From assembly GCA_035771175.1 (NCBI GenBank), contig CM069593.1, positions 18,476,908-18,540,907 of the forward strand: a stretch of DNA of 64,000 bases. The letters run 5' to 3'. The position numbers and the translations under genes are program-made. Source of the DNA: Paratinospora sagittata. Taxonomy: Eukaryota; Streptophyta; Magnoliopsida; Ranunculales; Menispermaceae. This document shows, piece by piece, positions 25,700 to 38,126 of this stretch (positions are counted from its first letter, which is position 1; each line of letters starts with the position of its first letter). The notes beneath the pieces were generated by a model. That model had not been told where the DNA came from. It did no database searches and worked only from the letters and a program-made list of their open reading frames with translations.

Positions 25700-28150
25700 T
25701 GATGTCATTAACAAAATTCATTTTAGCAACAAAAACTGTTATGATTTGGTAAATTAAAAAAACAAAAAAAGTATAGTACTACTAGTTTATATATGTTTGG
25801 TTAAGGTTTGTATTGAATTTGAGTACTAACGTTAGAAATTCATTTTATTTTTATATTCTCCAAATAAAAATAAAAATAAACGTTTAATAACGAAATTAAA
25901 CACAATTAATTAATCGATTAACGAAAAACTCAAGTAATTAGAGGTTTAACACTTCACAGTAACAAAATATGGAGCAGTGAGAAGTAAGAGGAGGGCGGGA
26001 TGGGTACCCTATTGGGTTTGGTGAAGGATCACATCACCAAACATGGTGCCCTACAAAGAACTAGGCAGTTTCTTATTATTTAAGCATCGATCTCTAAAAA
26101 TAAAATAAGAGCTAGGTATCGTGTCCTTATTGGATTGGGCAGCCTAACAAACTGAACCTAGTGGCGCAAGGAATATGGAATCGAATTAAGGACCCAAACA
26201 CTCGAGAGGGCCATTGCATTGAGCCGGTGGTCACATGTGATGTAGCAACTGGGGTTGTGCGTCACGGGCGTGGTTCAGCGTAGGACCATATGAGGTCCCC
26301 GGCCAATATTGGTTGCTTGAATTGGAGGCCCCCCCCCCCATGACACCGTGAGTGCTGAAGGGTCGAGGTGCAATGAACGCGTGTTCCAGGGGATCCTGTT
26401 GGTGTGTTAGGAAGGTTGCACCTCCATATCTTTCTAATTAATGGTTGAGTTTCCCTGTCCACCTACCTTAACATATATATTTTTTATTTTTTCTTAATAA
26501 AAAAACAATAATTAGGGAATGGGAGGGACTAAAGAGACTTCAATCTGTGGTCTCCTTTCTAATAAATTAATTTATACACTTAACTTGCTAAGTTAGCCAA
26601 AATTTAGGCCTTGTATGCAACGTGGAAGTGCATACATATAATATGTAGGAAAACCAAGAATAGACATGACATCACTCGAACTTATGAAGGCTCATTTATT
26701 ATTGTAAGTATTTCTAACATGGTGCAACAAATCATCTTGGAGATGCATGTATTAGGCAATGATTCAAAAGACTTGCATGTGTGCGGAGACAGTTGAATTT
26801 GCGCCGAGTCCTCTATAGGCTATAGCACACAACCAACCATTGAAAAACCAGTTAATTTCTTTTTTTTTTTTCTAGAGGTTTGTATTTATTATGAAAAGAA
26901 ATTGGTCACAGATATAGTTAGATTTCAATGAGCTAAATCTAATTTATTCCTTTTCTGAGCTTTAATTGGGCGTGGATTTTTATTATTCAATTTTATTTTA
27001 GTTTAGTTATTTTTGCATTTAGCTATAGTCATGTTATAAATAAGTAAAGTGTAGGTACGAAAATCAAGATCTCGAGATTCATCTCATCAACATAAATGAA
27101 CTCTGGTCATTAATTATCATTGATCGAGAAAAACCATTACATACATATAGTCTGTCAACGTGGCCAAGTTGGAAGTTTTCAGTCCAAGTTAATTACTTTA
27201 TTTCATCCTCATATTTTTCAGTGTTCTCATGCAATTTTATGAACTCTCAATTTCGACGACGTACTACCCACCTGGTTTTCCTTGCATAAATCCAAGAAGC
27301 TGAGCTGGTATTGTCTGATCAATTGATGAGTTAATTAGATGGGGATGACAAGAGCATGATCTTAGCTACTAGCTTTTCTTTCTTTTTTTTTCTTTTTTTT
27401 TTAAATATTTTATATATGTTAAATGTGAATTTTATTTTATGATGTTAGTACTCCATACCCTTATTTTATATTAAATGTTCTGTGTCAATTTTTTTTAAAA
27501 TATTTTGAAGAGGCATGTGTATTATATATTATTCTAATATTTAAATAAGATTAAATGTCAGCGTAAAAAAATAGTATTAACATCTATCATATATTTAGCA
27601 TTACTATTTTTAAAAAAATTTATATATATTTATTTAAATAAGATTAACTTTGACTATTTTCTATTAAAATTAACCCCTTTATACCCAAAAGAAATTGAAA
27701 GCTTATCATTTGGCAGCGAGATCATTGTCTAGATTATTATTCTTTTTGCTAATTTATTAAAATTATATAGATAAATAAATAATTTAATATAAAAAAATTT
27801 AGTGCACAAAGTTCCCGCCTGTATAAGATTCAGATCGGGCCATATTTAGATCTACAAAATTAAAAATATTTCATAAGATATGATATTAATAATTATTACA
27901 AAATCAATATATAAAATAAAAAAAATATTACAAAAATTAGTGGAAGGTAATTTTATTAATTAATCAAATATTTTTGTAGTTGGAAAAGCATTTATCATAT
28001 TTATATTACATATAAATACATACTAAAACAGAAGGTTTTCGTGCCCCAATCAGATATGAGCACGGGTCCAGTGCCTAAAGCTAAAGAAAGCCTCGTGATC
28101 CGCGTTGAGAAATATCCAACGGTTGAAACTATAGCATGCGATTAGATTAA
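23771..28150. other. Gene-free AT-rich stretch
   Basis: No gene is recognised. It contains a (TA)n tract at 25665-25695 and a GC-rich island at about 26105-26460 with a C run near 26331. The island has an open frame on the minus strand with no domain I recognise; it may be the remnant of a repeat. The last few hundred bases before 28150 are probably the promoter of the FKBP gene. Confidence 0.55.
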
Positions 28151-28204
28151 GCGTGAAAAGTAGTGGAAGGAGAATGTGGCAGAAAGGGGAGAGAATCGAC
28201 GCCT

Positions 28205-28348
28205 ATGGCCGCTGACTTGAGCTCTTACTCACGCATTGCATCCCGATATTTCGCCGCCGATACAATCCGACAACCGGAGCCTACAGTTTCCTTCACGACA
28301 CTCTCCTCTGTGTCGTCCTCTGGTTCGAACCCTCGGTTTCGATCTTGA
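28205..28348 (+). CDS. Upstream ORF (47 aa) in the presumed 5' leader of FKBP20-1
   Basis: An ATG-started frame of 47 residues ends at TGA 28346-28348, eight bases before a good splice donor (CAA|GTAAGT, 28357). The acceptor CCCAG|CTAG at 29812-29813 then joins to the leader of the FKBP start codon. The peptide is Ser/Thr-rich and matches no family I know. It could be a regulatory uORF, or chance coding in a GC-richer first exon. The leader exon and the 1.46-kb leader intron are inferred from splice signals only. Confidence 0.35.
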   Translation: MAADLSSYSRIASRYFAADTIRQPEPTVSFTTLSSVSSSGSNPRFRS

Positions 28349-29833
28349 AACAGCAAGTAAGTTGTTGATCGAGAATTTGTTCTACAAATTATCTGAAACC
28401 CTAGCAATTCGATATGTTTGGCACTTGAAATATATATTGGCTGTTCGTTTAGGATGATTTACAGTTCTAATTATAGTTTTAGCTTGTTCTAATCAATTGA
28501 GCTGAAATTAATTTGGTTCTGATTTTCAATTTTTCTTTTTTAAGTTAAGTTGCGGATTCTCGCATATGGTGCTTTACTTTTCTGTGCTGTGTACGGTGTA
28601 GACTAGGGTTAGATTAAACAAAATCAAAACTTTTCTTGATCGAATTTCTGTCTACGTTTGCTTCATTTGTTTTCGATCAACCGAGAGCGAATAAAAATAA
28701 ATAAAAACACGAATATGACATTTGGTTCGGAAGTAATAGAAACCTGTCCTGCCGAGTAAGGCCATGAATAAATGGAAGGACAATGCCTGTGGCGCTTCTA
28801 GAATATGAATTTTTCATTTTGAGGAAATGGTTTCATGGATTTCAGATGAGTGCTGTTTAAGCCTATGGAGTCCAATTATTGTGTGAATCTCCATCTTCGG
28901 AGAACGTGGTATGATTCCATTATGAATTCTGTTCTAGTCCTTTAGTTTGGAAAAATTAAAGGCTTAGTTTAGTTGAATTGAGTCCTCTTTGGAGCAAGAA
29001 GAGAGAATGAGACATGAGTGTGAAGATCGTTTGCAACTGACCTATTTGATTCTTTCATGAAAAAATATTGCATCTACAAAACACACCCAGAGGTTTAGAT
29101 TCCATAGAGGAATTCACAAATAATGCTAAGTATATCCTACTGAAAGTTTGGTCCTTTAGGTGAACATTAGACTTAAACAGGATCCTCACTGCCGGCCTCA
29201 AATAGGAGAAAGGACATTGATTTCCTTTATTTATTGGGGCCTTTCTTATATAAACTGCTTATTTTGTATACAGTAGCTTTAGACAAGGTCGCAATTTACT
29301 TGCAGCTCAATTTGAAGCCGAACTATGAGCAAATGCTAAATAGGTGCTAAATGCATATTACACGTCAAGGGAGGTCCCTCATGCATTGTCTATTTCATTA
29401 TTTCTGATGAGTTCAGATCTCCTTTTTTATTCAAGTTTTTACTCAACAACCAAGATGCAAAATTTATTTGATGAATGGAAGTGATATAGAACAACCAATA
29501 GGATCAATGTTAACTCTTATTGGACTGTTGGAGTCTTAAGTCCAACCAGATTCAAAATTCTTAATTATAGTAGGAGTTAAATTTGTTGGTTTAGGTTTTG
29601 ATAGAAAGGTCGGTTGTAATGTAATAACCAAACATTGATGAATGAATTTGATGATTAATTTCTTACTCTTCTTTGTTGCTGTTAGGTAGTCTAATAACCT
29701 TTAGTTTTGTTATGCATACATACTATGTTGGATTAATATAATTCTTCCAGGAGGACCCCCTGTTCCTTCATTTGATTTGAGCTTTGAATTTTTTTTTTCT
29801 TCTTTATACCCAGCTAGAACTTTACAAAACACA

Positions 29834-32800
29834 ATGGGAGATGTTATTGATTTAACTGGGGATGGAGGTGTGCTCAAAAGAATTGTAAGGGGAGCCAAAG
29901 TGGGTGCTGTTGCTCCAACAGAAGACCTTTCACTTGTAGATGGTACGATTCGTTCCAAAATCACTTTTTTTACTGTGATGGATCAAGCAAAAACATTGGT
30001 AGATATGATGTTGCTCTTATTCAAAATCTTTAATTCTATGGTGGTGTTGTTGAATTCACTTTTAAAAGCTCAAGTAATCAAGGTAAACAACTACAATTCA
30101 ATCATAGGCAAATGATTGCTTTTTTTTTTTAAAAGCTGACGGAGCCGGAGAATTAATCCTCCTCATGCTAGCCTTGAGCATTTTGCACATAAACAAGGAT
30201 AAGGTGTTGCTGTTGAGATCTTTGTGCAGCAGAACATAATATGGCCATAAAGCTTCCACCCCGGTGAAACAATAAGAGATCTTGATTTATAAAATTGAAA
30301 ATATTCTGGCATGATTTATATTTCTAATTTCTGATAAATTATATTACTGTAACTTTGTTCAATCTGCATTTGGTTGATCATCACTAAATGAAAAGAATAA
30401 AGTCCCCTTTTATGCATTCTCTGAAGAACTTTTTAAGATTCTGAATCAGCTTATAGATTTTCAAGTTAGCCTAGAATTTTTTTTTTATTAGAGGGGCCTC
30501 CTCATTACCTGCCTCAATACTTCCTAGGAGATTTGTTCTTAAAATGTCAAGCCAATGTTTGACAACAGTAGTTCAAACAGGACCTAAGACCATAACACCT
30601 ATTACCCACAGTCATCATTTTACAAAAGTAGCTGGTTAAACACTCTAGTACCGCAGACACTTTAAGAGGCTCATCAAAAGCAACCTCATCATCGGCCTTC
30701 CATCTTTGAGAAAATGGACAGTGGGGAGGAAAAGAAAAGGGTGTTTCCCTTTCTAAGAAGGCAAGAAAGAGAAAGAAGTAGTGAAGAACCTGCTTTTGTC
30801 ACTAGGGGCTTGCATGGGTTGGGCCGGGTCGAGTTTTGCCCTAAAATCTACCAACTTGACATGATTGGGTGAATGTGCACTATCACCCTAAACTAACACG
30901 AAACTAAATTCAGTTCATCGATTTCCGGCCAACCTGATCGTTAGTTTGGGTCGGTTGGGTTTACATTAGACCAACCAAGTCATTTCTCACCATGTTTGAC
31001 AAAGTGAAGTGAGTGGAGAGGAAAAAATAAGAAAAATTTGTTTGAGGGGGAAATGGGACTCATTGTTAAGGAAGCCCAGAAAATTGAAAGATAGGTGAAA
31101 GTAGAGCTGGTTGGAGAGGAGAACATTTGTAAAGGGGAAATGAGAGCATCCTTGGTCAGGAAGGCCCCGTAAAGTAGAGTGGAAGTGAAGAAAGGGGAGG
31201 GAAGGTTTTGTGTTTCCTCAATCTTCAACACGTACTCTTGTATGATGTGGGACTTTCTTAATGATGGGGCCCCTTAAAAACATAATATAATCTTTTTAGT
31301 GGGTTGATAAAAAAAATTTAATGATGTTTTGTACATATGTTGGGTGGGTGGGTTATGGTCAGCCAACCCGACTTTTTTCTCTAAATATAAGACCCAATTG
31401 ACCCAACCTGTGAATTTTGTGCTGGGTGGGTTTGGCGGGTCATTATTTAGATGCACACACACCCCTATGTGTCACTATCAAAGAATAGAACTCCCTATAC
31501 ACTAGATCTGTAGCCAGTGCATAATTTCTTCTACTGAAGAATGCTCTTTCCCTTTGAGACACAACAGAGGGGGAGAAAAGAAAATTGGTTCCCTCTTCTT
31601 AAACGGTAAAATGAAAAGATGAAGATGAGGTTTGAAGTACCTGATCATGTCACCTTCAAAGAATAGTAGTCTGCACACACGAGTCTGTAGCTAGTGCACC
31701 AATTGTTTGTATGTTTTAATCTCAGAATATAATTGGCAAACAACTTTTTAGGTAGTTATTTGCCACGACATTAAACAAATGTACACCATCATTGTAATTT
31801 TTGTTTCATGATTAAATTAATTTCTGACAACTATTTATCATGACTCAGCATAATATGAGATCTTTGACCATTTTCTTCGTGGTTATTTTTTTTTTCAAGC
31901 AGTTCATTATGAAGGTGTCCTCCCTGAAACTGGTGAAGTTTTTGACACTACACATGAAGATAATACTGTTTTCTCTTTTGAGATTGGGAAGGGCACTGTT
32001 ATCAAGGCCTGGGACATTGCCTTAAGAACCATGAAGGTGAAGAATATGTTTCTTCACTTTTCCAATTAACCTGGCCAAGTTAGAATCTGCCCGATGCTCA
32101 TTCTCTTTTTAATTTTTTTCCATGATTTACCTAGGTGGGGGAGATTGCAAAAATCACTTGCAAGCCAGACTATGCCTATGGAAGTGCAGGTTCTCCTCCG
32201 GATATCCCCCCAGAGTAATTTCATTTCTGCTAACCTTGCAACATTAGTTTATACTTTGGCATTTTACTTTATAACAGAAAGTCTGTGTGTATCCCTATTA
32301 GATCAGCAGTATGGTTGATCAATGTTGCCGAGCTGCACATGTTACATATGGAGTTTGCCAAAGGACACTTTCAATTGATAACCATAATTGTGAAGTTTTA
32401 CCCTCTAATGACAAAGCTATAGGAGGGTCCCCTTGTCGCTTGTATCATAATGTTTCTGTTAACCAAATTCAGCAACTTAGGCATGCTGAGGTAAGTTTAG
32501 GGGTTGATTCCGTGTCATAAGCGGACATATTTAAACAATATAACCTTCATCACAAGTGTTCCTTTCTGCAAAATTTGAAATTGACCTCTTGACAGATATT
32601 CCTGATAACACTTATAAGGAGATTTTCTCAATTTCGGGTGTTGGGACTATTATTGTATTTGATTATGTTGGCTATAGTTATATTTTACATGTAAATCTGT
32701 TTACAGGAACGGTTTTTGGGGGAGGTAGGGTAATATGTTTTTTGGGGGTGGGGAAGATGTTTCAGTTTAATATATGCATGAATTTCTTATATCAATTGGA

Positions 32801-33186
32801 TTCCTTGAATGCTATAGTTGCTAAATGCTGTTGGCCGTGCTCTTGTGAAACAGTGCAACTCTTGTTTTCGAGGTAGAATTGATAGCTTGCAGGCCTCGCA
32901 AGGGATCTAGTCTTGGTGGTGTTTCTGATGAGAGGGCTAGACTAGAGTAAGTCATTGGAGTAATTTGACTACTATCGTCGCACCTTTCACTTCTCTGTAG
33001 TTTTAGATGGTTCAAATGATGAAATTTCATACCAGGGAGCTGAAGAAGCAGAGGGAGAAGGTTGCGACAGCCAAAGAAGAGGAGAAAAAGAAGAGAGAAG
33101 AGGCTAAAGCTGCAGCTGCTGCTCGAGTGCAAGCCAAGCTAGATGCCAAGAAAAACCAGGGGAAGGGTAAAGGCAAAGCAAAGTAG
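29834..33186 (+). CDS. FKBP20-1: FKBP-type peptidyl-prolyl isomerase, FKBP20-1-like
   Basis: Five coding exons (29834-29942, 31903-32036, 32135-32214, 32854-32946, 33036-33186) join in frame to 188 residues with GT/AG borders. The family catalyses cis-trans isomerisation of Xaa-Pro bonds. The start MGDVIDLTGDGG, the FKBP core (about residues 37-125, with VFDTT, the Trp of AWDIAL, YAYG and SPPDIPPDATLVFEVEL) and a charged Lys/Glu/Ala-rich tail (about 138-188, ending in GKGKGKAK) all match Arabidopsis FKBP20-1, a nuclear plant FKBP of about 190 residues. The tail is predicted coiled coil. Intron 1 (1.96 kb) contains a hAT-like element. The gene runs tail-to-tail into the FHY1-like gene, with 158 bp between the stop codons, so the 3' UTRs may overlap. 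Confidence 0.95.
30803..31467. mobile_element. hAT-like non-autonomous DNA element in FKBP20-1 intron 1
   Basis: 665 bp with short imperfect terminal inverted repeats (TAGGGGCTTGCATG... at the left, ...CACACACCCCTA at the right). It is flanked by 8-bp direct repeats TTTGTCAC (30795-30802) and TGTGTCAC (31468-31475), 7 of 8 matching. The 8-bp duplication and TAGGGG ends fit hAT MITEs. Subterminal GGGTCGGGT/CCAACCCGA-type repeats are also typical. No transposase is present. Confidence 0.7.
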
Positions 33187-33344
33187 ATTCTTACTGCAGG
33201 ATCCAATAATATAGTATTTAAGATGAACAAGTACTAGTACACTTTTTATGTATTATGTAATTACAGAGTAGTGCCCATAATACTACTGTAACAGGAAACC
33301 TTCACAATCTGGCGTACTAGCCTCAAGATCCAACCTAATTCCTG

Positions 33345-35003
33345 CTATAGCATTAGCATTGAAAAGTACTGCTCGAATTCTTGATCTATAGTCGGTTTCT
33401 TCACTCCAAGCCGAGCATCTGCATCTGGAAAACACCAAAAGTTTATATGATCAAATAAATCAGATGATGCATATCATAGAATGTTTGTTACAACACAATG
33501 TTTCAATGTATTATGACATTTTGAACCCGAAAAAAGATAAACGGGAAAAAATGATTACCCTTATTGATGTTCCATCTTCCGGAGGAAGAAAGCATAAACA
33601 GATCAGATGATGTTGTAGCATTGGAGTAGAGCATTATGTCTTCAGTTTCGACGTCCAAGAACTCCTCGATCACATCACCTTCATGACCAGAGAAATTGGC
33701 GTATTTACCATGTGGTTTCTGGTCCTTGAAGAACGGTGATGTCTCTTCCTTGTCACTTGTTTCTTCTTCTTCTTCAATAGTTCTGGTCTCGGAGGTCTCA
33801 AAATTGCCGTTGCTGCAAGTACCCGAGAAAGTGGATGATTTGGTAGATGAACTAGAAAGTTGGCTTGCACCATACAACTTCCGGAAACTCGGTTCGAATG
33901 TTGGTGCTTGGTCATAGGCAAATGCATTGGGAATCTTGCTTTGAGATATAGCTTCAGTGCTCTGAGAGGTTCTAGACTCACTTTCTTCAACAAAGCTATT
34001 GCTATCCATTTCAGAATCCTCATGAAGCCATTCCTCGATGACAATTCCCTTCATTCCATGCCATTCTAATGCCTCCTCTGTTTCAGGGCGTTGAACAGAA
34101 CCAGAGCCTCTCTCCCGGAATTTATGTTTTGGTGGGGGCAAACCCAGTAGCTCATCTAAAAATTTCCTCTTCTTGTTCAAATCCGTGATGTTTGCATGAA
34201 GGACCTTGTCGACGGGGAAGCTGAAATATAGTTAAGGAAAAAGGTAACACAGAAGATTTAATATGAATGGGAAGATAGGAAAAGAATAGCATTTTACATT
34301 TGACAATAAGTCCTTATATAAGCTTACAAATCCAACCAATTAATCCAAACTGTTGAGGAAGGAACGTAGTTTACTAAAGCAGAGAGCTTTCTCAGTGTTT
34401 AACCACTACGATTTATCAATTATTTGAGCTTGCCAACATTTGTGTAGGTTCCATGTCCATAGAACTTGTGCAGCTCTGTCCAGCTCAAACTTATCACGGT
34501 TCAGCTCAATAATTAAGATACAAATTTGTGATTATAAAAACAGAACTCTGGAAGTTTAATTGATCGATTCCACATCCTAGATGTTCAACTACAATAACGC
34601 AGGACACCCATTTTCCTCTCCTATTCTGATCCTACTCCAAACCCTCTTGGCTTTCTGAAAAGATCCTTTCTCACCCATTAAAAAAAAAAACTAAAATTAA
34701 AATTAATGTGCCTCAGAAAAGCTCTCAGTTGGCTATTACAGTGATTTTTTCCCCAACTTTTAATGATCTCAATTCTCAGAGTCAAAATGATGAGTCTTTT
34801 TAAATTTTCTCACCAAAACGATCAAAAGTTTTTCTAGATCAGTACCCACTGACCCATATCACAACTTTTTCTAGTCTATGCCAAGACAAGATGATCAAAC
34901 AATGAAACGTAAAACAAAAAACTCAAAAAAACAGAAAATAGATCAAAACCCAGAAACCAAACCTGTTGATTTCAGATGGGTCGTATTCGTTCATTTCTCC
35001 CAT
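33345..35003 (-). CDS. FHY1: FHY1/FHL-like phytochrome A nuclear-import factor
   Basis: Three exons on the minus strand (35003-34963, 34220-33559, 33424-33345) join in frame to 260 residues. FHY1 and FHL carry light-activated phytochrome A into the nucleus and bridge it to transcription factors. The N-terminus has the basic nuclear localisation motif KKRK (residues 30-33) directly followed by a leucine-rich export-like segment and LPPPKHK, the family pattern. The C-terminus has EDIMLYSN, LSSSGRW and ends EFEQYFSMLML, the conserved phyA-binding end. The middle is acidic and Ser-rich and poorly conserved. At 260 residues it is longer than the ~200 of Arabidopsis. The ATG at 35003 is the only one in the short first exon that joins correctly; a non-ATG start at 34180 would drop the first exon. 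FHY1 versus FHL cannot be separated here. Confidence 0.92.
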
Positions 35004-35259
35004 CTCGATGGTGTAAACAGAAAAGGAAGGAACCAGCTGAGGTCTCAGAAGAATCCACTTCCCACCGTCTCTCCTCTCTGTATCTTACAAGAATAAAAAA
35101 GTCAGACAAAACAGCAAGTGAAAAAATGGCAGCAGCAGTAGCATTTATCCGAACAGACTCTCTTTTTAAAACACCTATCTTTAAGATTATCTCTTTCTTC
35201 AACCAAGTATTGCTGATTCAGACGAAACCCATTAGCGTTCACGTGGGAATGATCTAGTT

Positions 35260-37780
35260 GGCTGGAGTTTTTTTACATTAAAATCTATTTTACTGATATT
35301 TTGTCCCCCCTCTTGTTTTTTAACACTATTCTAAGCAATACTGTGAAGGCATTAGATCATTGGATATACCTCTAGATTCAGGGATTAATAAGTCTACGGT
35401 GTAAATTAAGTGGAGTTGGTGCTGCTTAAGCGGAGAAAGAAACTTTTGCCCAATTATTGAGTTGAGGCAAGGTACGATGGAGTGGGGTTTGATCACACGG
35501 TCCCGAGCCCATCAAGGCCAGAGCCGCGTTCTTAATTATGGCTTCACTTGTTAAGTCGATGTAATTCTTGACCCCTACGGATTGATCCTTCCTTCGGCTA
35601 TGGGCCTTGTCTTCATGACCACTTTTATCCGAAACATGAACGTTGACCCCTTTTTCTTGCTAATGTAAAAGTAAAATTAGCCAACAGGGCAATTGATATG
35701 ATGATTATCACATTAGGGGGAAAAATTAATAAATATGAGATGGTGCGGTATCTAAACAGTAAATTTAAAGGTACGATTGTTTCTACTAAGAAAATAAAAA
35801 TAAAACCTGTTTAAACCAAACCATCAAATAGCAATGGCATCATGCACTAATAATGTATTTATTTTAAATAAATAATGAAACTATCATTGATTCATTAAAA
35901 TTACAGATGCGTTTAGTTTGTAATTCAAATAAGGACAAAGTATAATAAGTAAAATTGAAAAAATGAGAGTATTTATAAAAAAAATAATCTATCTCTCTAT
36001 ACTATTAAAATTAATTTTGAATTTAACCAACAAAGCAATTATTTTTTTCTATCTGATTTTTCAAATATAACAAACTGTATAAAATCAAATGGGTCATAGG
36101 TTCCACAGCATGAAAATTAATTAACAAGGCCAGGTTCAAGAGCCAACCTAACCAAACAAATGCACGTACCATGGGCCTGAACAATTAGCTGAGAGAGCTG
36201 TTCTGTCACAACTAAAGGACTAGGCCTAAACGACTAGGATGATTCATGTAAATAAAGGTCGAGTTCATGGTTTCGTCCACTGCTGAAGACTTCAGCAAAA
36301 ATACTCCAAACATCCCATAAATGATCTAGAGGATCCATATGTACTTCTGGTTATACTATCAGATAAATGAAATACTTGGAATTTGAACAAGATAAATCAC
36401 CTTGTATTAATGACAATGAAAAAGCCTTGCATACAAGGCTCGCTTTAATATAGATTTTGTTTACTACTTGCAGTTCATGTATTAATAGTTTTCTGAAAAG
36501 GACTTCATAGAAAAGCTATACATTATGCTTCGTAACTAATGTACTTAATTTTTACTTGTGAAATTAAAATAAAAAATCAAGGAAAAATTGAAGTAGTAGT
36601 AGCACCCTCCCCATTAGGAAACAACCAGAAACAAACAGGCAAAGACAAATAATGAAAAAAGAAAAAGTCATGCTCAAGTAGTTATGCTGAAGTTATGCAA
36701 AATGCCAACGTTATTTTCAGATGCTGGCACTAACCTCGAATGTTAAAAAAATGCATAATACACACGTACATTTCAAAACATCAAAAGAAATGGGATGTAA
36801 GCATTAGGAATTAAGGTTGACGCCACCGTACATAAACCATTGTTCTTTTTAATAGAAAAAAGCCGAGCGTCAGTTGGGCTATTTGGCACCTGCAGCCACC
36901 TGCAGCGCCGTGTTAATCACGATGACGGATTATTCAGGAATATTCTTGGCAAACATGGTCAATTCGCTCTTTCTATATACATTTACATTCCACAAATAAT
37001 TGTTCCGATCACTGAGTGAAAACATGCAGATGCAGTACTACTACGACGTTTTTTCCGTTTTCCTTGTTCATTTTCTCTTGGAAATCTTTAGTTAGTTTAT
37101 TTCCATTTTATTGGTATTGCATCCATTAAAAACCAACACCTGTTCCAAACCCTGTATTAGGAGGGCTTTATTTCCTGCACACATATCAATGTGGACTCTT
37201 TAAGAGCAGCGTTTAAAAACAAGCTTTCAGATCAGTAACGACACGACTACTTAGCTCGTCCGAGTGTTTTGCCATGTGCTTCCATTATTAACTACTACTG
37301 ATATCCCGAGGCAGCATGAAAAAATTGTCTCATTAAGACACAGCTCCAGAGGGTATTATCATCCCCTTCACTCACCTTCATAAAGATTTTATTTTTAGCT
37401 CTACTTTCAGGACTTATCCAATTATCTTACACAACATCATGAACAAATAAAAATATATAGCATAGATTCAATGTATTAGAGGGGAAAACACATTAGTTAC
37501 CAACCGACAGAGACAGAAGCAGCACAAAAACAATCAATTTTGAACCATATGAACAAAACATGCGTGATTGAACACATTCAAAACAACATGCAATATTCGT
37601 ATATTCTCCGTTTCCAGAAACCAGAATTTCCAATTAAACCAAAAAAATTACAGTGAAACAGGAGTAACATCCACAGATATTTCTTCTAGCCTTGCCCTAA
37701 ACAAGATTTACACAAAAAAGAAAAAAAATAAATGTTCCTACCAATAGCATATAGACAGACTTGTTGTACTTGTACTTCAA
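35260..37780. other. Gene-free stretch
   Basis: No coding region is recognised. The part nearest 35004-35250 is probably the leader and promoter of the FHY1-like gene (a CACGTGG element is at about 35240). A moderately GC-rich piece at 35455-35640 resembles nothing I can name. The rest is AT-rich, and the last few hundred bases would be the 3' flank of the SMR gene. Confidence 0.55.
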
Positions 37781-38020
37781 CTACGCACAAGCTTCTCTAA
37801 TGGGTGTTGTGAGTGAGAACAGAGCCTCAAGATCAGGTGGTTGAAAATACCCATTTTTGGGGGGCCCTCGCTTTTTCTTGAAGTACACCGGTTTCTTCCT
37901 CGGAGGCGGTGGGGGGCACACCAAATTCGCCGGAATCCTACACTCTTCCCGTCTCGGCGTTCTGCATCCTCCCTCCTCCTTCTCCTCCTCCTCCATCATC
38001 ATGTCATCACCAATCTCCAT
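37781..38020 (-). CDS. SIAMESE-RELATED (SMR) cyclin-dependent kinase inhibitor
   Basis: A single-exon gene of 79 residues. SIM/SMR proteins bind CDK-cyclin complexes and stop division, promoting endoreduplication and stress-induced arrest. After an acidic N-terminus come the three family blocks: [14 protein letters not shown] (about 18-31), [10 protein letters not shown] (about 35-44) and [13 protein letters not shown] near the C-terminus. I start at the ATG at 38020; the frame extends further upstream only through a non-ATG codon, with a TAG not far beyond. A minus-strand TATAAA at 38121-38126 lies about 100 bp upstream. The length is typical for SMR4-like members, but the exact orthologue is uncertain. 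Confidence 0.92.
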   Translation of the reverse strand: MEIGDDMMMEEEEKEEGGCRTPRREECRIPANLVCPPPPPRKKPVYFKKKRGPPKNGYFQPPDLEALFSLTTPIREACA

Positions 38021-38120
38021 ATCTCCCACAATCTCTCTGAGAAGCAGAAACAAGAACACCACCAAAACTTCAGCACTGAAGCTTCTGAGAAACTAAATGG
38101 GGCTTTGTTCTTTATTAATT

Positions 38121-38126
38121 TTTATA
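38121..38126 (-). promoter_or_regulatory. Candidate TATA box of the SMR gene
   Basis: TATAAA on the minus strand, 100 bp upstream of the SMR start codon. Further upstream (about 38303) is a CCACGTGCC G-box. Confidence 0.45.

Noticed and set aside
26262..26462. 66-codon minus-strand ORF in the GC-rich island
   Set aside because: No domain recognised, and it runs through a C-rich low-complexity run.
28321..28345. GGTTCGAACCC resembling a tRNA T-arm
   Set aside because: No acceptor, D or anticodon stems fit around it, and it lies in the FKBP leader.
32311..32876. Two ORFs within FKBP20-1
   Set aside because: They lie mostly in intron 3; the FKBP exon at 32854 is read in another way with good splice sites.
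33503..34180. FHY1-like ORF read as one exon starting MNKK
   Set aside because: The start is a TTG codon and the end runs into an intron; the three-exon model gives an ATG and the conserved C-terminus.
38021..38065. Longer SMR start (MVVFLFLLL)
   Set aside because: It begins with a TTG codon; the first ATG gives a normal SMR length.
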